Shown in pieces: positions 1 to 6,889 of a stretch of 8,002 bases of DNA. A program made the translations under genes and the position numbers. Every line of letters begins with the position of its first letter. Position 1 is the stretch's first letter. A model generated the notes under the pieces. It saw only the letters and a list, made by a program, of their open reading frames with translations, had not been told where the DNA came from and searched no databases. The stretch covers positions 1 to 8,002 of the forward strand of contig DCIL01000097.1 in assembly GCA_002315875.1 (NCBI GenBank). Direction: 5' to 3'. The stretch comes from Verrucomicrobia bacterium UBA1727. GTDB taxonomy: Bacteria; Verrucomicrobiota; Kiritimatiellia; RFP12; UBA1067.

Positions 1-2
1 GA

Positions 3-71
3 CGCATGAAAGTCTGTTTTGATATGCTACGCGGCAGTGACGCCAAGGGTTTAGTTCGGGTGAGCGAGTAA
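3..71 (+). CDS. Possible 3' end of an upstream gene (partial)
   Basis: One reading frame is open from the left edge to a TAA at 69-71, giving about 22 residues (RMKVCFDMLRGSDAKGLVRV then SE). The other two + strand frames hit stops within the first 21 bases, so if a gene enters from the left on this strand this is its frame. The stretch is too short to recognise a family. The ATG at 6 has no Shine-Dalgarno visible in the few bases before it, so a complete small gene is less likely than a C-terminal tail. It ends 89 bases before the glycosidase gene. Chance openness over 69 bases is quite possible, hence the low confidence. Confidence 0.25.
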   Translation, partial: RMKVCFDMLRGSDAKGLVRVSE

Positions 72-99
72 GTCCGGCGGCTGTCGAAGGTGGGCGAGG

Positions 100-115
100 T
101 GCGGCCAAAGCCGCA
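100..115 (+). terminator. Small GC-rich hairpin upstream of the GH2 gene
   Basis: TGCGGC at 100-105 pairs perfectly with GCCGCA at 110-115 around a CAAA tetraloop. The 6-bp stem lies between the possible upstream gene end and the glycosidase start. No run of T follows, so it is not a classical intrinsic terminator. It could be a weak or factor-assisted terminator, a leader structure affecting mRNA stability, or chance pairing in GC-rich DNA. Confidence 0.25.
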
Positions 116-148
116 TATAGTCCAACTCAATTGGGAAAGTTGTAGTAA

Positions 149-154
149 AAGGAG
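149..154 (+). promoter_or_regulatory. Ribosome binding site of the GH2 gene
   Basis: AAGGAG lies six bases before the ATG at 161. This strong match and ideal spacing fix the start of the glycosidase at that ATG. Confidence 0.85.
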
Positions 155-160
155 CTTGCC

Positions 161-2326
161 ATGCTGATTCCAATCGTCCTTGCCGCGCTTTCGATCGTAT
201 CGTTCAACAAGGGCTGGGAATTTCGCCGCGAGGGCGAGACGGACTGGAAGCGCGTGACCGTTCCTCACGATGCGCTTTGCGGACTGCCTTTCCGCAGCGA
301 TGCCGATCCGGGACAGGGCTACGTGCCGACTCCGAAGGTAACTTATCGCAAGATCTTCTGGCGTCCGAAGGATGCGGCGAACACTCGCTATTCGGTGAAG
401 TTCGATGGCGTCTACATGGACTCGTCCGTCTTTCTCAACGGACACAAGATCGGAGCTCGTCCCAACGGCTTCGTGCCGTTCGAGGTCGAGCTCGGCGAGC
501 TCAATCTTACCAATGTTCTTGAGGTCGTCTGCAATCCGCGAGCCCCCAACGCCCGCTGGTACTGCGGCGCTGGACTTGTCCGCAACGTCTATCTTCTCGG
601 ACGCCGCGGTTTCTCGCTTTCGCCGGAAGACGTGACGGTGAAACCCTCGCTTCTCGATAACGGCGAGGCGAAGGTCGAAGTGTCGGTCGACGGCGCCCGC
701 GTCATTTCGCCGGCGAACGGCGTGCTGAAGGTCAGGAATCCTCGCCTCTGGTCGCCCGAAACACCTAATCTCTACGATCTCGAAGTGGTTGCCGAGGATG
801 CGAAGGGTGAGCGCGATACGGTGAAGGTGCGTTATGGCATCCGCACTATTCGCTTTACACTTGAGGACGGCTTCCATCTTAACGGACGGCGCTATCAGAT
901 CAAGGGACTCTGTCTCCATGAGAATTACGGCGTGCTCGGTGGTGCGCTCAATCTGCCCGCGCTTCGCCGGCAGCTGATGCTCGCGAAGGAAATGGGCGCG
1001 AATGCGATCCGCACCGTACACAATCCATTCGCTCCCGAGTTCTACGACCTTTGCGATGAGATCGGACTGATGGTGAAGGACGAAATGTTCGACGAGTGGC
1101 GCATCAAGAAGACGATGTACGGCTATCACCGCTTCTTCGACGAATGGTGGAAGCGCGATCTGCAGAGCGTGGTCCGCCGCGATCGCAACCATCCCTGCGT
1201 GGTGCTCTGGTCGATCGGCAACGAGATTCCGGAAGATGCGAAGTGGACCGATGGCGGCGCCACGGCGCGGGCGATGGTTGCTGCGGTCAAGGAGCTCGAT
1301 GTGACGCGTCCGGTGACGATGGGCATTTGTTTTCCCGATGGCGCCTACACCAACGGAGTGATGGCGGCGCTCGATGTGATCGGTCTCAATTACAATGCCG
1401 CGTGGTTCGCAAAGCTGAAGGGATGGAAACCCGTGTTCGGATCCGAAACCGCGGCCTCGATGTGCCTCAGAGGATGTTATCTCTTTAAGGACGACGGAAA
1501 GCGCCTCATTCCGATTCAGCGCCGCGGCGATCTCGAAAGCGCCTACGCGCTCATTCCGCCTTTCAAGAGTGCCGGAACTCAGGAGGAGACGCTGAAGATC
1601 CAGCGGGATAATCCGTGGAGCGCGGGCGAGTTCACCTGGTCGCTTCTCGATTACGTCGGTGAGCCGGTGCACGCTGGCATTCACGGCAATTGCTCCTGGC
1701 CGGCGCGCAGTTCCTATTGGGGCGCTTGCGATCTTGTCGGAATGCCCAAGGATCGCTTCTACCTTTATCAGAGCCAGTGGAGCGCGAAGCCGATGGTGCA
1801 TCTCCTGCCGGAGTGGTCGTTCCCCGAGAAGGAAGGCAAACTCGTCCCTGTCTGGTGCTACACGAATGCGAAGGAGGCGGAGCTCTTTCTTAACGGCAAG
1901 TCCCAAGGCGTGAGGAAGTTCAGCGAGACGACGGATCTTCATCTTGCGTGGGAAGTTCCCTATGAGCCAGGTGAGATCGTGGTCAAGGCGCGCCATGCGG
2001 ACGGCACCGTCACCACCGATCGCCGCGCCACCTGGGGGAGTCCGGTGTCGCTCAGGGAAACGAAACTCTTCGAGTCCGACGGCGTGGTCTTCTTCCGATA
2101 TGATGCGGTGGACGCGAAAGGCGAGCGCTGTGCTTCGTCCGCGGATGTCGTCGACTTCCATGTCACGGGTGGCAAGATCCTCGGAGCCGACAATGGAGAC
2201 CCGACCTGTCTTGAAAGTCCGACCTTCCTTCGCCATCATCTCTTCTCCGGCTCGATCGTGGTGATCATCCGCCGCACCAAAGGCGAAGAGCTGAAGGTCA
2301 AACCAGTTTTGAGAACGAAACTTTAA
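161..2326 (+). CDS. Glycoside hydrolase family 2, beta-galactosidase-type, probably exported
   Basis: This complete 721-residue GH2 enzyme is expected to release beta-linked sugars (galactose most likely; glucuronide or mannoside cannot be excluded) with retention of configuration. Residues 1-14 form a short hydrophobic stretch without basic residues, a weak signal peptide running straight into the jelly-roll domain (FNKGWEF, then VPHDA and RWYCGAGLVRNVYLL, to about 145). A compact Ig-like domain follows (about 150-240, with WSPETPNLYDLEV), then the TIM barrel (about 244-520). IRTVHNP sits at 283-289. WSIGNE places the acid/base at Glu355, and VFGSETA places the nucleophile at Glu429. The DUF4982-like region begins near 543 (HLLPEW, ELFLNGKSQG), and a final beta domain covers about 640-715. 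Length is at the short end for this architecture, mainly from the reduced Ig domain. The start is supported by AAGGAG six bases upstream. The stop is 24 bases before the next gene, so an operon is likely. Domain assignments come from family motifs; the substrate is inferred. Confidence 0.93.
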   Translation: MLIPIVLAALSIVSFNKGWEFRREGETDWKRVTVPHDALCGLPFRSDADPGQGYVPTPKVTYRKIFWRPKDAANTRYSVKFDGVYMDSSVFLNGHKIGARPNGFVPFEVELGELNLTNVLEVVCNPRAPNARWYCGAGLVRNVYLLGRRGFSLSPEDVTVKPSLLDNGEAKVEVSVDGARVISPANGVLKVRNPRLWSPETPNLYDLEVVAEDAKGERDTVKVRYGIRTIRFTLEDGFHLNGRRYQIKGLCLHENYGVLGGALNLPALRRQLMLAKEMGANAIRTVHNPFAPEFYDLCDEIGLMVKDEMFDEWRIKKTMYGYHRFFDEWWKRDLQSVVRRDRNHPCVVLWSIGNEIPEDAKWTDGGATARAMVAAVKELDVTRPVTMGICFPDGAYTNGVMAALDVIGLNYNAAWFAKLKGWKPVFGSETAASMCLRGCYLFKDDGKRLIPIQRRGDLESAYALIPPFKSAGTQEETLKIQRDNPWSAGEFTWSLLDYVGEPVHAGIHGNCSWPARSSYWGACDLVGMPKDRFYLYQSQWSAKPMVHLLPEWSFPEKEGKLVPVWCYTNAKEAELFLNGKSQGVRKFSETTDLHLAWEVPYEPGEIVVKARHADGTVTTDRRATWGSPVSLRETKLFESDGVVFFRYDAVDAKGERCASSADVVDFHVTGGKILGADNGDPTCLESPTFLRHHLFSGSIVVIIRRTKGEELKVKPVLRTKL

Positions 2327-2336
2327 TAGCTCTTTT

Positions 2337-2343
2337 AGGAGGT
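2337..2343 (+). promoter_or_regulatory. Ribosome binding site of the PATR/LamG protein gene
   Basis: AGGAGGT, essentially the full anti-Shine-Dalgarno complement, lies seven bases before the ATG at 2351. It implies strong translation of the large exported protein within the 24-base gap after the GH2 stop. Confidence 0.9.
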
Positions 2344-2350
2344 AGAAGTT

Positions 2351-5300
2351 ATGCTCAGAAAAATTATGGCTGGTGTTTTAGCGACATTGGTGGCGGGCAG
2401 CGTATTCGCCGTTGACGGGACGATGATCGCAGATGGCGGGCAGTGGGTTGCCCATAATTGGTCGAGTGCCAAGCTTTGGGACTACGACATCGTAGCCAAG
2501 AATGGTGGCACGGCAATCTTTTCAGGCAGCGGAAGTTGGAATAACGATCCGCAGCGCGAACCCAAGCGTGACTGCTTCTATCAGGATATCAGCGGCCTTA
2601 CATTGTCCGGCTGGGATATAGGTAAGATTCTGACAAGTCAGGAAGGCGAAGATGTTACGATGGTCGGTGATAAGCCGTATCTTTCATCCTCAATCGTTGA
2701 TTCGGTCGGATCTGCCATCACGCTTCAATTGAAGGGCAATGGTTCGAACACTCTTGTAAAACGTGGGTCCGGCAATCTTGTCATCAACACTCCGGTTCAG
2801 GATTTTGCAGCGGTTGAAATCGCTGCTGGTAAGCTTTATGTGACTAACAGCGCCTCGCCGATCATTACCGCCGATGAAAGCGCAAAGGTCGTGCTCGCAG
2901 GTGGAGGACTTGCTTATTCGCCTAAGCACACGACGGGCGCGGCGGCAGCAACGGTTAACAACGTGAAGGTAGACGTCGGAAGGAGTGAAGTCGCCATTGC
3001 GAAAGGTGACACCAGTTCCGCGACGCTTACGATGGGAAGTCTTGAGCGCAGTTCAGGTGGAATTCTCGATGTGGTTCCGACCGCGGTCGCAAATCTCGGA
3101 TCGTCCGAGAAGATCAAGATCACAGGTGCGGCCGCGTCTACAGCGCCTGATGTGACGCGGATCGTCCGCAACGGCAACGAATACCAGTTCCTCGGTTATG
3201 ATACGAATAATGGGCTCGTCCCGGCGACCGACACGATTCCTGCTTATGCGGCGGGCGCGACGGTTGATGAGGCGACGAGCGCGACCGTGGTGAAGGCGGC
3301 TGGCAATCTGACGGCAGCGGCTACGCTTACGCTCGGTGATGACGAAACTCCCGGCGCAATGGTGGTCGGTTCGTCAACCGATGCGAAGAATTCATCCTTT
3401 ACGGTCAAGGGCGATGTCGTCTTTCCGTGTGAAGGCGTTGTGTATCGTCCCGTCAGCACAAAGGGAGAAACGAAGCTGTACTTTACGCCGGATACGCTCA
3501 CCGCGACCGGCGGCGTAACCTTTGTCTCGAAGTGTTCATCGGGGACGCGTCCAGTGGTGTACGTGTCGACAAATGCGGTGGTCGAGACGGCTGCAAGCGA
3601 ACTGGCCTCGCCGGGGTGGACGGTACCGATTCGGCTGATTGGAGTGCAGCTCGGTAACGTGCGAAATACGACCTTCGGCAAGGGAGCGGAAATCTGGGTC
3701 GGTGACAGCGATTCCACATCCAGCTCCTATATGCAGATCTGCAATCAGTATAAGCTATCCGGGAGTGCCGGCACTCTGGACCTTACGCACTACTACGATC
3801 TTCATCTCTGCGGCATCGGTGGCGGTTCCGGATATGGTGCGATTCAGCACAACAAGAGTTATTGGCAGAATAGTACCTGGACGCATTCTGGACGGGTTTT
3901 TCTGCACAATGATTCTTGGATCAAGAACAATTCGGCCGCTGTTTCATTGTTTTGCGGACCGATTAGCGGGGCAGGCGGGCTTACGATTGAGGGTGGCACC
4001 TTTGAAATGCGCGGCACCAATACCTTTACCGGAACGCTCAAGACATATTCCGCCGCCAATATTGTTGTCCGCAACGGTGGTACGCTCGGTGCTGGCAAAG
4101 TGGAACTTGCGGACGGGTCACGACTCGTATTCAATGACCGCCAGGAAACGCTGGCCGTCGGCAATCAGATCACGATGGCCGGTTCTCGCTTCGTCGTACA
4201 GAATTCGAACATCGAACTTACGGGCGATACCTCGGTCAAGACGGTCGTAGTGCAACAGAACGGAAACCTCGGCATCGGTGCTACGTTGACTGCTCAGAGC
4301 GCGGAATTGGATGGCAATGCAACAATTACCGCAACTGAAAATGACGGATGTCTTGTACTCGGAGCCAACGATTCCACGACTAATCGCATCGCGGCAGTGC
4401 TTTCGGACGGTTCAAAGGGCGGAAAGCTTTCGTTCATTAAGGACGGCACCAACACGGTCGAAGTGTTCGGTCATAATACCTACAGTGGCAAGACCATCAT
4501 CAAGGGCGGCACATTGCGTCTTGCGTCCAATCTCTGGGATATTCCAGATCTTTCATACTGGCTCGATGCTGACGACGATTCGACCATCACCACCAATGAC
4601 GATGGAGAGATCACCGAGTGGCGTTCGAAGGTCGGTTCCTATAAATTCGCACGTCCCACAACTAATGTTTCGGAGAGTAAGTCCTCAAATAGATATGGGA
4701 TTGCCTTCTCTTCCGGCCCTGCAAATCTTCCTCATTACTCGCAGGCCACCTTCAATGGACACAAGTCGATTCGTTTCCGTGGATCGACCTCAACGACAAA
4801 TCTTCAGGAGCGGTTGGCGGGTAGCGAAATGTGTCAGCAGCGTACGATCTTCATCGTCGCCCGTTCGCTTTACGAATATTACAGCCAGAGTCAGGGTGCG
4901 GTTTTTGGTACCAATAATCAGGACCAGTGGGCTCGTTGCGGAAATACCAGCGCGATTGGCGTTAACAACACGGACTCCGGCTCGGTGGCTACATCTGCCG
5001 GCTACGGTTATCAAAACGGTGTCAAAACAACTTCAATATATTCGAATTTCGAACAGCGCGCAGATGACGAGACGACCACTCCGAACGTGATGACGTTGTT
5101 GCGTCCGCGTGCGGTGCTTGCTGGCACCTATACGCTCTACACTACCTTCTTGCCTGCAATCGGTGGCTGTGTCAGCGATGGCCGCGGGTGGGGTGGCGAC
5201 TACTGCGAAATCATCGCGTTCTCCCGCACGCTCACCGATCCCGAGCGGAAGTCGGTGGAGAATTATCTCATGAAGAAGTGGAATCCGCAGAAGTTGAGTG

Positions 5301-6820
5301 GCAAGTATCATCCCGAATCCGAGTGCGTCATTCCGGAGGCAGTGAACCTGTTGCCGACCAATACCGATCTCGAACTTCACACGGGCTCGGTTCTCGACCT
5401 CAACGGCATCTCGCAGACGGTGAGAACGATGTACGGCGAAGGCACGGTCATCAACACCTCGACGAACGCCGCGGTGCTGACGATTACGGAAGGTGGCGAC
5501 TTCCACGGTACGATCAAAGGCAACATCAAGGTCGTCCGGACGCGTAGCGCGGTTGCGGGGGCGGACAACGTAGCGCTTCTCATTCGCGAGGGCGGCACTT
5601 TCGTGGCCGATGGCGTGGGCGTTACGACTTTCTCTGCTTACAATCCCGCTCCGGTCACTAACGGCATCGCCTTCTGGCTCGATGCGAGTTATTCGCCTTC
5701 GACGACGATGGTGGAGGGTGAAGGCGGCTATCTCACTTCCTGGAAGTGTCGTCAGGCCGGCGAAAAGATTGCGCAGTTCACCCAGTGGAACGCTAAGCCG
5801 ACCGGCAAGTATTCCCCGACTGGCTTTAATGGCTGCAAGCCCGCAGTCAATCTGGACGATGCAACTTCACGCATGCTTAGCCGCGACAGTGCGGGCGCCA
5901 ACGGCAGCGAGACGGTTAGAACGGTTTTCATTGCCGCGTACAATAGGCGAATCGCTGCCAATCCCAATTGTCGCTATACTTTTGGTCCATGGAATCTCGA
6001 TGAGGGCTTCCAGGCCACCGCTCAAGAGGGAGACGCTACTTGCTCGTTGGCTTTTGCCGGTCTCGTCCATTATGGTGATACTGTGCGTATCAATGGTGTC
6101 GATTACAGTTCCGTCAAACCGGTCGCCAATCAGATAGTCAATAATCCGTACATGATAGCTATTCGCATCAACGATAGTCACGCTGATAATTACATCGCCA
6201 ATTATAAAGACAAGAACTGGGCGCTGGGTGCCTACGGTGATTGGGTAGAGGTCTGCGCCAATGTGTTCTTCGGCGAGGTGATCGCCTATACTAACGCGCT
6301 TTCTGACTACGAATTCAAACTGGTCGAGAACTATATGCTGCGCAAATGGATCACCAGTGGCGCCTCTTGGCCGACGGAAGAGACACAGGCGTTCGATTCG
6401 ACTTGCGGACTCGGTGTCTCCGGCGGCGCGCAGATCGACTTCAACGGCGCCGATCTTACCCTTGCTTCGGTCGCGGGCTCCGGCGGCGGTTTCACGAACT
6501 TCAAGACGCTCACCGTCACCGACCGCATTGACTTGCTGTTGGACGGGAACAATTGCGTGACATCGCTCGACATCGGCAGTGCCGATAGCCGCGTCACTTT
6601 CGGCACCGAGGCCAACGAGTATAAGATTCCAGTGAATCTCACCAATGCCTCTCAGATCAATCGCCTCGTTCATCGTCAGAATGCGGTCAAGGTGACAGGT
6701 GAGCTAGAAAACGGCACGCTGACGTTCGCGAATCCGCCCAAGGGCTGGCGCTTCCTCAAGGATGGATTGAATCCGCTCTGGTTCTTCCTCCACAATGGAA
6801 CGATGCTATTGATTAGGTGA
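2351..6820 (+). CDS. Giant exported beta-strand-repeat protein with two LamG-like modules
   Basis: This 1489-residue protein is probably surface-attached or secreted; its exact role is unknown. A signal peptide is clear: basic MLRK, a hydrophobic core, and cleavage predicted after SVFA (Ala20). The body is rich in Gly, Thr, Asn and Val with alternating strand patterns typical of beta-helices. Passenger-associated repeats (PATR) are visible near 135-165 (LVKRGSGNLVI), 541-561 (AGGLTIEGGTFEMRGTNTFTG) and, best, 691-724 (NTYSGKTIIKGGTLRL). Two LamG/concanavalin-like modules follow at about 733-978 and 1105-1334. Each opens with a WLDA motif and closes with a GE/CE-I-A...L-D-E...VENY..KKW/RKW helix, and they are separated by more beta-repeat sequence. 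The C-terminus (1335-1489) is again beta-rich and ends NGTMLLIR; I see no 12-strand autotransporter barrel, no PEP-CTERM tail and no type IX signal. About 19 cysteines are scattered through it, many for a protein of this type. It lies 24 bases after the GH2 gene, suggesting shared expression and a role in binding glycans or displaying the enzyme. That role is inference. Confidence 0.9.
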   Translation: MLRKIMAGVLATLVAGSVFAVDGTMIADGGQWVAHNWSSAKLWDYDIVAKNGGTAIFSGSGSWNNDPQREPKRDCFYQDISGLTLSGWDIGKILTSQEGEDVTMVGDKPYLSSSIVDSVGSAITLQLKGNGSNTLVKRGSGNLVINTPVQDFAAVEIAAGKLYVTNSASPIITADESAKVVLAGGGLAYSPKHTTGAAAATVNNVKVDVGRSEVAIAKGDTSSATLTMGSLERSSGGILDVVPTAVANLGSSEKIKITGAAASTAPDVTRIVRNGNEYQFLGYDTNNGLVPATDTIPAYAAGATVDEATSATVVKAAGNLTAAATLTLGDDETPGAMVVGSSTDAKNSSFTVKGDVVFPCEGVVYRPVSTKGETKLYFTPDTLTATGGVTFVSKCSSGTRPVVYVSTNAVVETAASELASPGWTVPIRLIGVQLGNVRNTTFGKGAEIWVGDSDSTSSSYMQICNQYKLSGSAGTLDLTHYYDLHLCGIGGGSGYGAIQHNKSYWQNSTWTHSGRVFLHNDSWIKNNSAAVSLFCGPISGAGGLTIEGGTFEMRGTNTFTGTLKTYSAANIVVRNGGTLGAGKVELADGSRLVFNDRQETLAVGNQITMAGSRFVVQNSNIELTGDTSVKTVVVQQNGNLGIGATLTAQSAELDGNATITATENDGCLVLGANDSTTNRIAAVLSDGSKGGKLSFIKDGTNTVEVFGHNTYSGKTIIKGGTLRLASNLWDIPDLSYWLDADDDSTITTNDDGEITEWRSKVGSYKFARPTTNVSESKSSNRYGIAFSSGPANLPHYSQATFNGHKSIRFRGSTSTTNLQERLAGSEMCQQRTIFIVARSLYEYYSQSQGAVFGTNNQDQWARCGNTSAIGVNNTDSGSVATSAGYGYQNGVKTTSIYSNFEQRADDETTTPNVMTLLRPRAVLAGTYTLYTTFLPAIGGCVSDGRGWGGDYCEIIAFSRTLTDPERKSVENYLMKKWNPQKLSGKYHPESECVIPEAVNLLPTNTDLELHTGSVLDLNGISQTVRTMYGEGTVINTSTNAAVLTITEGGDFHGTIKGNIKVVRTRSAVAGADNVALLIREGGTFVADGVGVTTFSAYNPAPVTNGIAFWLDASYSPSTTMVEGEGGYLTSWKCRQAGEKIAQFTQWNAKPTGKYSPTGFNGCKPAVNLDDATSRMLSRDSAGANGSETVRTVFIAAYNRRIAANPNCRYTFGPWNLDEGFQATAQEGDATCSLAFAGLVHYGDTVRINGVDYSSVKPVANQIVNNPYMIAIRINDSHADNYIANYKDKNWALGAYGDWVEVCANVFFGEVIAYTNALSDYEFKLVENYMLRKWITSGASWPTEETQAFDSTCGLGVSGGAQIDFNGADLTLASVAGSGGGFTNFKTLTVTDRIDLLLDGNNCVTSLDIGSADSRVTFGTEANEYKIPVNLTNASQINRLVHRQNAVKVTGELENGTLTFANPPKGWRFLKDGLNPLWFFLHNGTMLLIR
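4547..5284 (+). repeat. First LamG-like module (residues about 733-978)
   Basis: The module begins DLSYWLDADDDSTIT, contains ITEW and FNGHKSIRF, then TIFIVA, and ends with EIIAFSRTLTDPERK followed by VENYLMKKW. This matches the general pattern of LamG/concanavalin-A-like jelly-roll domains in large PVC-group exported proteins. The acidic run after WLDA may bind calcium, which is inference. Module boundaries are approximate. Confidence 0.65.
5663..6352 (+). repeat. Second LamG-like module (residues about 1105-1334)
   Basis: The module begins GIAFWLDASYSPSTT, contains LTSW, FNGCKPAV and TVFIAA, and ends with GEVIAYTNALSDYEFK followed by VENYMLRKW. The closing 25 residues match the first module at about 13 positions by eye, indicating an old internal duplication. 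The acidic cluster after WLDA in module 1 is replaced here by SYSPSTT, so metal or ligand binding may differ. The two copies are too diverged at DNA level to be a recombination repeat. Confidence 0.65.
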
Positions 6821-6825
6821 TAGGG

Positions 6826-6854
6826 TTGCATATCCTTCTGGGGTGTGATATAAT
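6826..6854 (+). promoter_or_regulatory. Sigma-70 promoter with extended -10 for infC
   Basis: TTGCAT at 6826-6831 (-35) and a perfect TATAAT at 6849-6854 (-10) are separated by exactly 17 bases. TGA directly before the -10 (6846-6848) gives the extended TGn motif. Transcription should begin near 6861, leaving a leader of about 29 A-rich bases before the infC start. It lies only five bases after the stop of the large exported protein gene. I see no convincing terminator in between, so some read-through from upstream is possible. Confidence 0.85.
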
Positions 6855-6877
6855 TCGCAAATCATTAACTAACAAAA

Positions 6878-6885
6878 AAGAGGTG
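6878..6885 (+). promoter_or_regulatory. Ribosome binding site fixing the ATC start of infC
   Basis: AAGAGGTG, with core GAGG at 6880-6883, lies at normal distance (about 4-6 bases) before the ATC at 6890. No such site lies near the downstream GTG at 6935, where the preceding bases are GC-rich codons for the conserved IRAPQ. The site therefore decides the unusual start. Confidence 0.8.
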
Positions 6886-6889
6886 GGTT

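Noticed and set aside
116..121. TATAGT as a possible -10 for the GH2 gene
   Set aside because: One mismatch to consensus, but 17 bases upstream lies GGCGAG, with no resemblance to a -35, and no extended -10 TG is present. Not strong enough to call a promoter.
3244..3717. 157-codon frame on the - strand, and further antisense frames of similar length at 5033-5506, 6869-7372 and 7369-7827
   Set aside because: All mirror recognised genes (PATR protein, IF3, psd) and show no motifs of their own; read as coding shadows.
4555..4600. Acidic run DADDDSTITTNDDGE as a dockerin or EF-hand calcium loop
   Set aside because: It falls at the usual WLDA opening of the LamG-like module, and the second dockerin repeat and flanking helices are missing. 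Calcium binding remains possible but a dockerin is not supported.
4311..5090. 259-codon open frame on the + strand in another frame
   Set aside because: Its translation is Arg/Ser/Pro-rich low-information sequence and it overlaps the first LamG-like module, which has clear motifs in the main frame.
5867..6673. 268-codon open frame on the - strand within the large exported protein gene
   Set aside because: It lies wholly antisense to a strongly supported protein with recognisable modules, has no family motif or visible Shine-Dalgarno, and is in GC-rich coding DNA where long antisense frames are common.
6778..6800. Possible terminator at the end of the large exported gene (GTTC ... GAAC)
   Set aside because: Only a 4-bp stem with a long loop, inside the coding sequence and without a T tract; insufficient for a terminator.
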